Shown in pieces: positions 1 through 9,187 of a stretch of 28,965 nucleotides of DNA; the first letter of the stretch is position 1; each line of letters begins with the position of its first letter. Both the position numbers and the translations under genes were made by a program. The notes beneath the pieces are model-generated. The model was not told the DNA's origin, ran no database searches, and worked only from the letters and a program-made list of their open reading frames with translations. Origin of the DNA: an uncultured Pseudomonadota bacterium (GTDB lineage Bacteria; Pseudomonadota; Gammaproteobacteria; Burkholderiales; Burkholderiaceae); contig CAMLIZ010000049.1 in assembly GCA_946480245.1 (NCBI GenBank), positions 1-28,965 of the forward strand, given 5' to 3'.

Positions 1-319
1 AGCGCGGGTTGTGGCTGGTGGCCTTCTGCTCGATCGAGATCGCCGGCGACAGGCCCTCGATCACGTCGACATCGGGCTTGTCCATCAGCTGCAGGAACTG
101 GCGCGCGTAGGCGGAGAGGCTTTCCACGTAGCGCCGCTGCCCCTCGGCATACAGCGTGTCGAACGCGAGGCTCGACTTGCCCGAGCCCGACAGGCCGGTG
201 ATGACCACCAGCGCGTACTTGGGGATGTCGAGGTCGATGTTCTTCAGGTTGTGCGTGCGGGCGCCGCGCACCTTGAGCGCGGGCGATTCGGCGACGGAGG
301 GCGGGGTCGGGCGGGTCAC
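1..319 (-). CDS. uvrA: UvrA excinuclease ABC subunit A, N-terminal fragment
   Basis: This is the first 106 codons of UvrA, the damage-recognition ATPase of nucleotide excision repair; the rest lies beyond the left edge. The translation carries the first Walker A motif GLSGSGKS at about residues 42-49, followed directly by the hallmark stretches [20 protein letters not shown] and [14 protein letters not shown], which are diagnostic for UvrA. I chose a GTG start at 317-319. The only nearby upstream ATG is in another frame, and a -10-like TAAGAT sits about 25 bases upstream of the GTG. No LexA-type CTG-N10-CAG operator is visible in the short upstream gap. The gene diverges from the response-regulator pair to its right. 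Confidence 0.95.
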   Translation of the reverse strand, partial: MTRPTPPSVAESPALKVRGARTHNLKNIDLDIPKYALVVITGLSGSGKSSLAFDTLYAEGQRRYVESLSAYARQFLQLMDKPDVDVIEGLSPAISIEQKATSHNPR

Positions 320-343
320 GGCGGCTGGCGAGGGCAACCGGCC

Positions 344-349
344 ATCTTA
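344..349 (-). promoter_or_regulatory. Candidate -10 element of uvrA
   Basis: On the minus strand TAAGAT lies 24 bases upstream of the uvrA GTG, a plausible distance for a short-leader transcript. No good -35 hexamer is seen at 17 bp, so the call is tentative. The rest of 320-538 is the divergent intergenic region between uvrA and the regulator pair and holds no gene I can support. Confidence 0.35.
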
Positions 350-538
350 CCGGTGAGGCAGCGCTCGCGCAGCCTTGGGGCCGGTGCCGCACAAGGAGGT
401 GGGCGGCGTGTAGGACTTTGCGGACAATCGCATCGGCGCCCGCCCACAGGCGGTTGTCGCCGCCGATGGCCGACGCAGCGTGGGGCCGTCGCTAGATTCG
501 AGGGCATACGCATTACAAACGCTGCGGCAGGAGACCAC

Positions 539-1177
539 GTGCTGACGATCCGTCTAGGGCTGTTCGACGATCACGAGATCGTGCGGTCCGGCTTCCGGTA
601 CATCCTTTCGCAACACAGCGACATCGCGATCGAGGCGGAGGGCGGCACCGGCCGCGAGGCGCTGGCGGCCATCCGCACCGGCAAGCTCGATGTGTGCCTG
701 GTCGACCTGTCGCTGCCCGACCTGTCCGGCATCGACGTGCTGCGGCAGGCCAAGGCCGGCCAGCCCGACGTGGCGATCCTGATCCTGTCGGCCTACTCCG
801 AAGACCAGTACGGGCTCAACGTGCTGAAGGCCGGTGCCAGCGGCTTCCTCAGCAAGGAGCTGGCGCCCGACCAGCTGGTGGCCGCCGTGCGCACGGTGGC
901 CGCGGGCCGGCGCTACATCAGCCCGCGCCTGGCCGAAAAGCTGGCCGCCGGCCTCACGCACGACATCGAGCAGCCGATGCACCTGCGCTTGTCCGAGCGC
1001 GAATTCCAGATCTTCTCGAAGCTGGTGGTCGGCCGCAGCGTGACCGAGATCGCCGACGACCTGTGCCTGAGTTCCAAGACGGTCAGCACCTACCGCGCGC
1101 GCGTGCTCGAAAAGATGGGCTTTCGCACCAACGCCGACCTGACGCAATACGCCGTCAAGAACAACCTGATTCCATGA
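539..1177 (+). CDS. NarL/LuxR-type two-component response regulator
   Basis: This 212-aa protein has a receiver domain (residues 4-120) and a C-terminal LuxR/NarL helix-turn-helix (about 148-205). The acidic pair is D10-D11, the phospho-acceptor is D56 in LVDLSLPD, and the conserved lysine is K106 in FLSKE. The HTH has the typical LSEREFQIF start and the SSKTVSTYRARVLEKM recognition region. The GTG start at 539 is preceded by GCAGGAG at good spacing. The reading frame is open much further upstream, but that part is antisense to uvrA and is not receiver sequence. The stop codon overlaps the ATG of the next regulator (ATGA), so the two are translationally coupled. A likely cognate kinase of the matching HisKA_3 class lies at 2627-4093 on the other strand; the pairing is inferred. 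Confidence 0.93.
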   Translation: MLTIRLGLFDDHEIVRSGFRYILSQHSDIAIEAEGGTGREALAAIRTGKLDVCLVDLSLPDLSGIDVLRQAKAGQPDVAILILSAYSEDQYGLNVLKAGASGFLSKELAPDQLVAAVRTVAAGRRYISPRLAEKLAAGLTHDIEQPMHLRLSEREFQIFSKLVVGRSVTEIADDLCLSSKTVSTYRARVLEKMGFRTNADLTQYAVKNNLIP

Positions 1178-1608
1178 TGACTGCACCCGCCGCATTCACG
1201 CCTTCCGACCGGCGCCCCGACGCGGACGGCGCCCGGCTGCGCGTGCTGCTGGTGGAAGACCTGCCGCGCGTGCAGCTGATGTTGCGCGAGCTGATCGAGG
1301 AGCCCGGTCGCTTCGATGTGGTCGGCGTGGCCGACACCGAGGACCAGGCACTGCAGCTGTACGAGGCGCGCCGGCCCGAGGTGGTTGTGGTGGACCTGAA
1401 CCTGCGCAGCGGCACCGGCATGGGCGTGCTGCAGCGCATCCGCCAGCGCCAGGCCGACACGCACCCGCTGCTGATCGTGCTGACCAACCACACGCTGCCG
1501 GTGCTGCGCCACGCCTGCGAGAAGGCGGGCGCCGATCACTTTCTGGACAAGAGCCGCGAGTTCGCGCGGGTGCGCACCTTGATCGAGGAGCGCGCCAAGT
1601 CGGCGTGA
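1174..1608 (+). CDS. Receiver-only (CheY-like) response regulator
   Basis: This 144-aa protein is a single receiver domain after a polar tail of about 22 residues. All key positions are present: E28-D29, phospho-acceptor D74 in VVVDLNLRSG, T104 in VLTNH and K126 in FLDKSREF. It should therefore be phosphorylatable, and it has no output domain. The start overlaps the stop of the upstream LuxR-type regulator by ATGA. An operon of a DNA-binding regulator with a receiver-only partner suggests either competition for phosphate from a shared kinase or a protein-protein output. Neither is shown by the sequence. The ATG pair at 1174 and 1177 gives two possible starts one codon apart. Confidence 0.88.
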   Translation: MMTAPAAFTPSDRRPDADGARLRVLLVEDLPRVQLMLRELIEEPGRFDVVGVADTEDQALQLYEARRPEVVVVDLNLRSGTGMGVLQRIRQRQADTHPLLIVLTNHTLPVLRHACEKAGADHFLDKSREFARVRTLIEERAKSA

Positions 1609-1639
1609 GTGCTCCGCGGCCGCCGCGGCAAGCCGGCGC

Positions 1640-1645
1640 TAGCAT
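1640..1645 (+). promoter_or_regulatory. Candidate -10 (TAGCAT) for a leaderless transcript
   Basis: TAGCAT lies exactly 6 bases before the lyase ATG and no Shine-Dalgarno sequence is present. Transcription would start at or next to the A of ATG. The same TAGCAT-N6-ATG layout is seen at 6788-6802. Confidence 0.4.
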
Positions 1646-1651
1646 CCGCCC

Positions 1652-2614
1652 ATGCAAGCCCTGCCCACCTACGCCGACGTCGAGGCGGCCGCGCAACGCC
1701 TGGCCGGCCATGCGCACCGCACGCCGGTGCTCACCTCGCGCACGCTCGATGCCGAACTCGGCTGCCAGCTGTTCATCAAGTGCGAGAACCTGCAGCGCAT
1801 GGGTGCGTTCAAATTCCGCGGTGCGTTCAACGCGCTGTCATGCTTCGACGAAGGCCAGCGCCGGCGCGGCGTGGTCACCTTCTCGTCGGGCAACCATGCG
1901 CAGGCGATCGCGCTGGCGGCGCACCTGCTCGGCATGCCGGCCACGATCGTGATGCCGCATGACGCGCCGGCCGCCAAGGTGGCGGCCACCGAGGGCTATG
2001 GCGGGCGCGTGGTGCGCTATGACCGCTACACCGAGGACCGCGAGGCCATCGGCCGGCGCCTGGCCGAGGAACAAGGCCTCACGCTGATCCCGCCGTACGA
2101 CCACGCGTGGGTGATCGCGGGCCAGGGCACGGCCGCCAAGGAGCTGATCGAGGACGCCGGGCCGCTGGATGCCGTGTTCACGCCACTGGGCGGCGGCGGC
2201 TTGCTGGCCGGCACGGCACTCGCGGTGCGCGCGCTGCTGCCGCAGGCCGCGCTGTACGGCGTGGAGCCCGAGGCGGGCAACGATGGCCAGCAATCGCTGC
2301 AGGCCGGGCACATCGTGCACATCGACACGCCGAAGACGATCGCCGACGGCGCGCAGACGCAGCACCTGGGCCAGCTCAACTTCGAGATCCTGCGCCGCGA
2401 CGTGACCGAGATCGTGACCGCGAGCGACGCGGCGCTGGTGGCGGCGATGCGCTTCTTCGCGGAGCGCATGAAGCTGGTGGTCGAGCCCACCGGCTGCCTG
2501 GGCCTGGCCGGCGCACGTGCGCTGAAGAGCCGGCTGGCTGGCCGGCGCGTGGGCGTGATCGTCAGCGGCGGCAACGTGGATCTGGCGCGCCTGTGCGCGC
2601 TGATCGCCGGCTGA
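1652..2614 (+). CDS. PLP-dependent threo-3-hydroxy-L-aspartate ammonia-lyase-like (serine/threonine dehydratase family)
   Basis: This is a 320-aa fold-type II PLP enzyme that deaminates a beta-hydroxy amino acid to a 2-oxo acid and ammonia. The cofactor lysine is in MGAFKFRGAFNAL (about residue 54). SSGNHAQAIALAA is the substrate-binding loop, GGGGLLAG binds the PLP phosphate, and VSGGNVDL closes the C-terminus. It has no ACT regulatory domain, unlike biosynthetic IlvA (about 500 aa). The signatures YDRYTEDREAIG, GVEPEAGNDGQQSL and FAERMKLVVEPTGC are the pattern I associate with threo-3-hydroxyaspartate ammonia-lyases. Serine racemase or catabolic threonine dehydratase are alternatives. The gene follows the receiver-only regulator by 43 bp but seems to have its own leaderless start. 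It converges on the histidine kinase gene 12 bp downstream. Confidence 0.88.
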   Translation: MQALPTYADVEAAAQRLAGHAHRTPVLTSRTLDAELGCQLFIKCENLQRMGAFKFRGAFNALSCFDEGQRRRGVVTFSSGNHAQAIALAAHLLGMPATIVMPHDAPAAKVAATEGYGGRVVRYDRYTEDREAIGRRLAEEQGLTLIPPYDHAWVIAGQGTAAKELIEDAGPLDAVFTPLGGGGLLAGTALAVRALLPQAALYGVEPEAGNDGQQSLQAGHIVHIDTPKTIADGAQTQHLGQLNFEILRRDVTEIVTASDAALVAAMRFFAERMKLVVEPTGCLGLAGARALKSRLAGRRVGVIVSGGNVDLARLCALIAG

Positions 2615-2626
2615 AGCGCAGGGCGG

Positions 2627-4093
2627 CTACTCGGCGGCGAGCGCCAGCTCGGCTTCGTCCTGGGTCAGCGTGAGCGGGAAGCGCGCGATCACCACGGTGC
2701 CTTCGCCGGCCGCCGTGCGCATCGAGAAGTCGCCCCCCAGCGAGCGCGCGCGCTGGCGCATGCCGGCGATGCCGTGGGTCAGGTGTTGCGGCTCGAAGTC
2801 GGCGATGCCGATGCCGTCGTCGGTGACGCGCAGCTCCAGCAGGCCGGGCGGCTGCTTCAGGTCGACCCAGATCGTGCTGGCCTGCGCGTACTTCACCGCA
2901 TTGGTCAGGCTCTCTTGCACGATGCGGTACACCGCGATCGCCACCTCGGGCGGGATCGGCTCCATCATTTCGGGCACCTGCACTTCGCAATTCAGGCCGG
3001 CCTTCTGGCAGGTCTCCTGGGCGTGCCACTCCACCGCCGCCGCCAGGCCCAGGTGGTCGAGCAGGCTGGGGCGCAGGTTCTCGATCACGCGGCGCTTCAC
3101 CTCCACCGCCTCGTCGAGCGATGCCGACAGGCGCTGCATGCGCTGCTGCACCTCCGGTTCGGCGCCGGCGGCAAAGCCTTCGAGCCAGGAGGCGTCGATC
3201 TTGGCCGCCGTGAGGATGCCGCCCAGCTCGTCGTGCAGGTCGCGCGCCAGCCGCGTCTTCTCGCGTTCGGTGCTGGTCTGCAGGTAGGTGGACAGCGAGC
3301 TCAGTTCCTCGGTGCGCTCGGCCACCGTGCGCTCCAGGGCCTGCGCCTGGCGCGACAGCTCGGCGCGGTGCTGCTCGCGGTCGTAGAAGTGGCGCACGGT
3401 GCGCACGCCGAGGATCGCGAGGAACACGAGGTTGAGGAACACGATCAGCCCCACGCCCACGCGCTGCATCAGGAAGATGCGGTTGATGTCCTCGGTGCGC
3501 GCCTCGTCCAGCAGCTGCAGCTGGTGCAGCAGCTGGTCGGTCTCCTGCGTCATGCGCTCCATCAGCGCCAGGCCCTTGCCGTCCACCACGATCTGCACCG
3601 CGTCGATGCGGTTGCCCTGCTGCGTGTAATGCACGGTCAGGCGCAGCTCGTCGAGCTTCTCGTCGAGCACCGGCTGGATGCTCTGCACGGGGGTGCGCAA
3701 CTGCGGCAGCAGCGCGGCCAGCCGCTGCAGCTCGCCGAACGCGGCGCGCGCGCGCTCCACCGCGCCTTCGAAGGGCTGCAGGTAGCGCGGGTCCGCGGTG
3801 ATGAGGAAGCCGCGCTGGCTGGATTCGGCCTGCATCATCGCCTCGCGCAGCTGCTGCACGGAGGTCTGTGCATCGTTGACCTGGGCCGCCACGCGGCGGC
3901 TCGATTCGATCTCGGTGAAAGCCAGCTCGGAGATCGCCAGCACCACCATCGAGATGGCCGCCGTGACCAGCAGCGTGAGCAGCACGCGTGGCGGCACCGC
4001 CGCCAGCCAGCGCTGCAGCGCAGACGCCGTCACGGGCTCGCTGTCGGGCTCGACGGCAGCGATCGGCTCTGCGGTAGGGGTGGGCAAGGTCAT
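2627..4093 (-). CDS. CHASE3-domain sensor histidine kinase (HisKA_3 / NarX-like)
   Basis: This 488-aa membrane kinase has a cytoplasmic N-tail and transmembrane segments at about 37-59 and 211-231. Between them is a periplasmic CHASE3-type domain (SSQRGFLITADPRYLQPFEG is characteristic). A coiled coil follows (235-280), then the HisKA_3 dimerisation helix with the phospho-acceptor H287 in RLARDLHDELGG, and an HATPase domain with the N-box (VQESLTNAVKYA) and G1 box (VTDDGIGI). HisKA_3 kinases pair with NarL/LuxR-type regulators, and the one at 539-1177 is the obvious candidate, although the lyase gene and a strand switch separate them. The gene is last in a same-strand run of five genes starting at 5725, 75 bp after the DUF1328 gene, so it may be co-transcribed with the stress-type genes. 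The start has no clear SD. Confidence 0.93.
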   Translation of the reverse strand: MTLPTPTAEPIAAVEPDSEPVTASALQRWLAAVPPRVLLTLLVTAAISMVVLAISELAFTEIESSRRVAAQVNDAQTSVQQLREAMMQAESSQRGFLITADPRYLQPFEGAVERARAAFGELQRLAALLPQLRTPVQSIQPVLDEKLDELRLTVHYTQQGNRIDAVQIVVDGKGLALMERMTQETDQLLHQLQLLDEARTEDINRIFLMQRVGVGLIVFLNLVFLAILGVRTVRHFYDREQHRAELSRQAQALERTVAERTEELSSLSTYLQTSTEREKTRLARDLHDELGGILTAAKIDASWLEGFAAGAEPEVQQRMQRLSASLDEAVEVKRRVIENLRPSLLDHLGLAAAVEWHAQETCQKAGLNCEVQVPEMMEPIPPEVAIAVYRIVQESLTNAVKYAQASTIWVDLKQPPGLLELRVTDDGIGIADFEPQHLTHGIAGMRQRARSLGGDFSMRTAAGEGTVVIARFPLTLTQDEAELALAAE

Positions 4094-4112
4094 CGGGCGG
4101 ATAGTGCGTATC

Positions 4113-4143
4113 GCTGAAGGCAGCCGCGCAGCAGCCCTTCAGC
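4113..4143. repeat. Inverted repeat between DUF1328 gene and kinase gene
   Basis: Arms GCTGAAGG (4113-4120) and CCTTCAGC (4136-4143) are perfect complements around a 15-nt GC-rich centre. The repeat sits in the 75-bp gap upstream of the kinase. There is no T-tract, so it could be an operator, an attenuating hairpin or an mRNA processing/stability element; I cannot tell which. Confidence 0.45.
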
Positions 4144-4168
4144 ATACGACGTGCCCACCCGGCAGGCG

Positions 4169-4336
4169 TTACGGCCCGCGTCGGAACAAGCCCATGAGCA
4201 GCGAGATGACGAAGCCGACGATGAAGATGAAGAACAGGATCTTCGCGATGCCGGCCGCGCCGGCGGCGATGCCGCCGAAGCCGAACACGGCGGCGATCAG
4301 CGCGATCACCAGGAACACTGCGGCGTAGTACAGCAT
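4169..4336 (-). CDS. DUF1328 family small membrane protein
   Basis: This short gene encodes a 55-aa hydrophobic protein beginning [20 protein letters not shown] and ending FRRGP. It has two membrane-spanning stretches (about 5-24 and 30-50) joined by a Gly/Ala hinge ([12 protein letters not shown]). The length and the sequence match the DUF1328/YtjA family of stress-associated inner-membrane peptides, whose function is unknown. A strong SD (AAGGAGAA) lies just upstream of the ATG. It follows the ferritin-like gene by 17 bp, so the two are almost certainly co-transcribed. Confidence 0.9.
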   Translation of the reverse strand: MLYYAAVFLVIALIAAVFGFGGIAAGAAGIAKILFFIFIVGFVISLLMGLFRRGP

Positions 4337-4353
4337 GCGGTTCTCCTTGGCCC

Positions 4354-4980
4354 TCAGGCGTCGAAGCGTTGCCCCGGTGCCGACGAGGCCCGCACCTCGG
4401 GCGCGTCGGGGCCGAGCAGGTCGATCAGGTCGTCCGCGTGCTCCTCCTCGACCGCCAGGATCTCCTCCATCAGCCGGCGGCTGGTCGGGTCGGCGTCGCC
4501 GAAATAGCGCACCATCTCGCGGTAGCTCTCGATCGCGATGCGCTCTGAGACCAGGTCCTCCATCAGCATCTCGCGCAGGTCGGTGCCGGCGTGGTACTGG
4601 GCATGCGAGCGCTCGCTCAGCGTGTCGGGGTTGAAGTCAGGCGCCCCGCCCAGCTGCACGATGCGCTCGGCCAGTTGGTCGGCGTGCTCGGCTTCCTGCT
4701 GCGCATGCTCGAGGAACTCGGAGGCGGCAAAGCGGGCCTTCAGGCCCTGCGCCATGTAGTAGTGGCGCCGGTAGCGCAGCGCGCACACCAGCTCGGTGGC
4801 CAGCGCTTCATTCAGCAACTGCACCACCTCCTGCGTGTCCAGGCTGTAGTCGGCCGTCACCGGGCCGTCGCCCACCGACTGGCGGGCACGCCGACGCAAT
4901 TCGTCCACGGGGGTGAACTGGGGTGCACCGGGCGCAGCGGCCATGCTGCCGTTGCTGCCGGCGTCGTTGTTTCGATTCAT
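4354..4980 (-). CDS. Ferritin-like (bacterioferritin-type) di-iron protein
   Basis: This is a 208-aa four-helix-bundle protein. The first iron-ligand helix contains [20 protein letters not shown], the second carries the ExxH motif in [20 protein letters not shown], the third has [19 protein letters not shown] and the fourth [17 protein letters not shown]. That is the Glu/His pattern of a ferroxidase-type di-iron centre. An unstructured tail of about 45 residues precedes the bundle, and the protein is longer than standard Bfr (about 158 aa). No haem-ligand Met is evident, so it may be a Dps- or DUF892-type relative rather than true Bfr. I chose the ATG at 4978-4980 because GGAG lies just upstream; the longer open frame has no SD. 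It sits in the stress-type gene run, where iron sequestration and oxidative protection would fit. Confidence 0.87.
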   Translation of the reverse strand: MNRNNDAGSNGSMAAAPGAPQFTPVDELRRRARQSVGDGPVTADYSLDTQEVVQLLNEALATELVCALRYRRHYYMAQGLKARFAASEFLEHAQQEAEHADQLAERIVQLGGAPDFNPDTLSERSHAQYHAGTDLREMLMEDLVSERIAIESYREMVRYFGDADPTSRRLMEEILAVEEEHADDLIDLLGPDAPEVRASSAPGQRFDA

Positions 4981-5024
4981 GCTTGCTCCAGAAGGCGGTG
5001 CGCGCACAGGCGCGCACCGGTGCA

Positions 5025-5327
5025 TCAGCGGCGCGAGGCGATGTAGCCCAGCACCAGCCCGGCCAGCGCGACCATGCCGACCACGCGCCACGGGTTCTCG
5101 CGCACGAAGCCGTCGGTCACCTGCGCGGCCTGGCGCGCGCCGGTGCCCAGCGGGGCCAGCTTGTCGCGCGCAGTGGCGCTCAGCTCGGAGGCCGTGCTGC
5201 TGACGCGGTCGCGCAGCGACTCCAGGCGTGCGCTGCCCTCGTCGCCGAGGTGGTCCAGCAGGGTCTGCACCTGGCTGGCCACGGAGTTGAGATCCCGCCG
5301 CAGGCGGGCTTCGCGGATCGTGTTCAT
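5025..5327 (-). CDS. DUF883 (ElaB/YqjD-like) membrane-anchored protein
   Basis: This 100-aa protein has a long amphipathic helical region (residues 1-72) and a C-terminal tail anchor. The terminal pattern VRENPWRVVGMVALAGLVLG followed by YIASRR is the family signature. ElaB/YqjD proteins of enterobacteria are stationary-phase inner-membrane proteins that associate with ribosomes; that role is known for the relatives and only inferred here. AAAGGAAA precedes the ATG. It lies 62 bp after the BON lipoprotein gene and 44 bp before the ferritin-like gene, all on the minus strand. Confidence 0.9.
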   Translation of the reverse strand: MNTIREARLRRDLNSVASQVQTLLDHLGDEGSARLESLRDRVSSTASELSATARDKLAPLGTGARQAAQVTDGFVRENPWRVVGMVALAGLVLGYIASRR

Positions 5328-5389
5328 GGCATTTCCTTTCGTGGGGGAGGCGAAGACGGCAGAGCGGTACCCGCGGACAACGGCGGCGC

Positions 5390-5725
5390 TCAGCCGGCCG
5401 CGCTCTTCAGCCGGATGTCGTTCTTCACCGACTGCACGCCCTTGATGCCGCGGGCGATCTCGGCGGCACGCGCGATCTCGGTGCTGTTGTTGGCGAAGCC
5501 GCTCAGTTGCACCACGCCCTTGAAGGTGTCGACCTTCACGTTCAGCGCGCTGACCATCGGATCCTCGACGAACGCGGCCTTCACCTTGGTGGTGATCCAG
5601 GCGTCGTCGATCACCTCGCCGGTGCTCTTGGAGGTGGGGCTGGCGGCGCAGCCGGACAGCAGCGCGCCGCCGCCGAGGGCGGCCAGCAGCACGGTCATCG
5701 TCAGGGCGGAATTGAGCTTCTTCAT
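5390..5725 (-). CDS. BON-domain lipoprotein (OsmY-like)
   Basis: This 111-aa protein has a lipoprotein signal peptide with lipobox LLSGC (C26) and one BON domain (residues about 38-108: DDAWITTKVKAAFVEDPMVS, then VVQLSGFANN and KGVQSVKNDIRL). BON domains are thought to bind phospholipid and occur in periplasmic osmotic-stress proteins such as OsmY. A good SD (AAGGAG) precedes the ATG. It is first in the minus-strand gene run BON, DUF883, ferritin-like, DUF1328 and possibly the histidine kinase. An 86-nt leader and a -10-like TACAGT with an upstream dyad lie in the intergenic region before it. Confidence 0.93.
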   Translation of the reverse strand: MKKLNSALTMTVLLAALGGGALLSGCAASPTSKSTGEVIDDAWITTKVKAAFVEDPMVSALNVKVDTFKGVVQLSGFANNSTEIARAAEIARGIKGVQSVKNDIRLKSAAG

Positions 5726-5811
5726 GATTTCTCCTTGGGTCGCATACATGCCGATCGCACTGCGATGCGGCGCCAACGGCAGACGCGATGCTCGCCGTTG
5801 CCGTGAGCCTC

Positions 5812-5824
5812 ACTGTAGGAAGCG
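5812..5824 (-). promoter_or_regulatory. Candidate promoter (CGCTTCCTACAGT) of the stress-type gene run
   Basis: On the minus strand the 13-mer CGCTTCCTACAGT contains a -10-like TACAGT about 86 bases upstream of the BON lipoprotein ATG. No recognisable -35 hexamer is present at 17 bp, suggesting activator or alternative sigma-factor dependence. The identical 13-mer occurs at 19437-19449 and 21876-21888 on the plus strand. Confidence 0.5.
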
Positions 5825-5848
5825 CGTGCGGCGGCGGTCTGTCGGTTG

Positions 5849-5898
5849 CGGCTGATGCGCGCGGTGCAAGGGGCTGAGCCGCATGTAGGCATCAGCCG
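5849..5898. promoter_or_regulatory. Long-spacer dyad upstream of the stress-type promoter
   Basis: CGGCTGATGC (5849-5858) and GCATCAGCCG (5889-5898) are perfect 10-bp inverted arms 30 bp apart. The outer flanks GTTG and CAAC extend the match across a one-base bulge. A third GGCTGA copy sits between the arms (5872-5877). The arms lie upstream of the -10 at 5812-5817, in an activator-type position. They could be paired half-sites for a dimeric regulator. Confidence 0.45.
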
Positions 5899-5951
5899 AC
5901 AACAGCGCGGCCACGGCAAGCCCCATGCCCGTGCGGCGGGCGCCGCAGCCC

Positions 5952-6710
5952 TCAGCCGCGGGGCGGCAGGGCGCGCACCGCAGCGCGCAGCCACCAGGCG
6001 CCGGCCACGCCGGCCAGCGCGGCCGGTACCAGCCAGGCGTCACTGGCCTGCGCGGCGTTGAGCGCGAGCGCCCCGGCGTTCAGCAGCATGTGGGCCGCAA
6101 TCGCCGGCCACAGGCTGCCGGTGGCCAGCACCAGCCAGCCGGCCAGCAGCGCGAACGGGAACGTGCCGAGGAACTGGTGCACGTTGGCATGCGCCAGCCC
6201 GAACAGCAGCGCCGACAGCCATAGCGCGCGCAGCGGCGGGTAGCGCTGCACGAAGCCTTGCAGGATCAGGCCGCGGAACAGCAGCTCCTCCAGCAGCGGG
6301 GCGATCGCGCAGGCGGCCAGCACGTCGGCCACCGACGCCCCCTGCAGCAGGTCCATCGCCTGCTGCTCCCAGGCGGAGTGCCCCACGAGCTGGTCCGCCA
6401 CGTCGGACAGCAACGAGTCGAGCGCGAGCACGCCGCACATCGTGAGCAGCAGCGGCGGCGCCAGCCACAGCATCAGCCGACCGGCCGGCAGGGGGCCGGC
6501 GTGCAGCAGCCGGCGCAGCCCGGTGCCGCCACGCTGCAGCGCGGCGATCAGCACCGCGCCGGTGCCCAGCCAGTCGGCAAGCGCAAAGCGCGCAGCGTCG
6601 CTCAACCCGTCGGCCGCATGCGTCCACGACAGCAGCGACACCGCCAGCACCTGCGCTGCCAGGCAGGCCACGACCAGCCCGACAGCTCCCCACCACCCCA
6701 GTGTTTTCAT
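5952..6710 (-). CDS. CPBP family intramembrane metalloprotease (Abi/CAAX-like)
   Basis: This 252-aa polytopic membrane protein carries the three CPBP motifs: EExxxR (E141, E142, R146 in LLEELLFRGLI), FxxxH (H174 in FGLAHANVH) and HxxxN (H207, N211 in AAHMLLN). These residues build the glutamate/histidine metalloprotease site of Rce1-like proteases. Bacterial members process membrane-bound peptides or give self-immunity; no substrate can be named here. The ATG at 6708-6710 lacks a clear SD, and an ATG seven codons upstream is possible. The gene diverges from the lipoprotein gene at 6800 and reads toward the stress-type genes, about 226 bp before the BON gene. Confidence 0.9.
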   Translation of the reverse strand: MKTLGWWGAVGLVVACLAAQVLAVSLLSWTHAADGLSDAARFALADWLGTGAVLIAALQRGGTGLRRLLHAGPLPAGRLMLWLAPPLLLTMCGVLALDSLLSDVADQLVGHSAWEQQAMDLLQGASVADVLAACAIAPLLEELLFRGLILQGFVQRYPPLRALWLSALLFGLAHANVHQFLGTFPFALLAGWLVLATGSLWPAIAAHMLLNAGALALNAAQASDAWLVPAALAGVAGAWWLRAAVRALPPRG

Positions 6711-6787
6711 CGGGCGGCAGTCTGCCATGCGCCCGCGTGCCGTTCCGGCGCAAGGCAGCGCCCACGTCGGCGTCGAGCTCGGCGCAG

Positions 6788-6793
6788 TAGCAT
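6788..6793 (+). promoter_or_regulatory. Candidate -10 (TAGCAT) for a leaderless transcript
   Basis: TAGCAT is followed by six bases and then the lipoprotein ATG, with no SD. The layout is identical to the one at 1640-1654. Confidence 0.4.
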
Positions 6794-6799
6794 GGCCGC

Positions 6800-7204
6800 A
6801 TGCGTCGCCCGTTGTCTTCTGGGTTCTTCGTTCGATGCCTGGCCGCCGGTGTGCTGGCGCTGTCGCTCGCCGGCTGCGGCGGTGGCGTGTGGGTGGGCTT
6901 CGGCGACAGCGGCGACCAGCCGCCCGACGTGGGCCTGGTGGCACCGGCCTCCGCGGCACCAGGCCAGTCGATCCGGCTGGCCGCCGCCGCGAGCGACGAC
7001 TTCGGCGTGGTGCGCGTCGAGTTCTTCCGCCTCGACGACAACGGCAATGCGCTGTGGCTGGGCGCCGACGGCAGCGCGCCCTATGAATGGACGGCGGTGA
7101 TGCCGGCCAGCAGCGCGAGCAGCGTGCGCTTCTTTGCGCGTGCGGTGGACACCGCCGGCCAAGTCACCGACAGCGCGATCGTCAGCGTGGTGGTGGCCGG
7201 CTGA
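6800..7204 (+). CDS. Small lipoprotein with Ig-like domain
   Basis: This 134-aa predicted lipoprotein has an arginine-led signal peptide and lipobox SLAGC at about residue 26. A single beta-sandwich domain follows. Residues 42-134 (PPDVGLVAPASAAPGQSIRL, DDFGVVRVEFFRLDDNG, RFFARAVDTAGQVTDSAIVS) have the pattern of bacterial Ig-like/cadherin-like modules that are usually repeated in large surface proteins. Here the module stands alone on a lipid anchor. No enzyme motif is visible and the function is unknown. The gene lies in an 89-bp divergent gap from the CPBP protease and converges on recQ with a 9-bp gap. Confidence 0.8.
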   Translation: MRRPLSSGFFVRCLAAGVLALSLAGCGGGVWVGFGDSGDQPPDVGLVAPASAAPGQSIRLAAAASDDFGVVRVEFFRLDDNGNALWLGADGSAPYEWTAVMPASSASSVRFFARAVDTAGQVTDSAIVSVVVAG

Positions 7205-7213
7205 GCGCCGGCT

Positions 7214-9094
<1,881 letters not shown>

Positions 9095-9123
9095 GGGCGG
9101 CAGGCGGGAACGGCAAAGGCGTG

Positions 9124-9129
9124 ATGCTA
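9124..9129 (-). promoter_or_regulatory. Candidate -10 element of recQ
   Basis: On the minus strand TAGCAT within GTTTAGCATCACG lies about 29 bp upstream of the recQ GTG. It is an A/T island in GC-rich DNA. No convincing -35 is seen. Confidence 0.35.
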
Positions 9130-9187
9130 AACGGGGCGGTGATCGCGGTTATCGTGCGCGCTCCCCAACCCCCGGGAGCCGGCTGCC

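Noticed and set aside
11..538. In-frame upstream extension of the LuxR-type response regulator
   Set aside because: It is antisense to uvrA for its first 309 bases, has low-complexity Arg/Gly composition and no receiver homology. The GTG at 539 has a good SD and begins the receiver fold.
2774..4117. Long plus-strand open frame opposite the histidine kinase
   Set aside because: Shadow frame with low-complexity composition; the kinase on the minus strand has all catalytic boxes.
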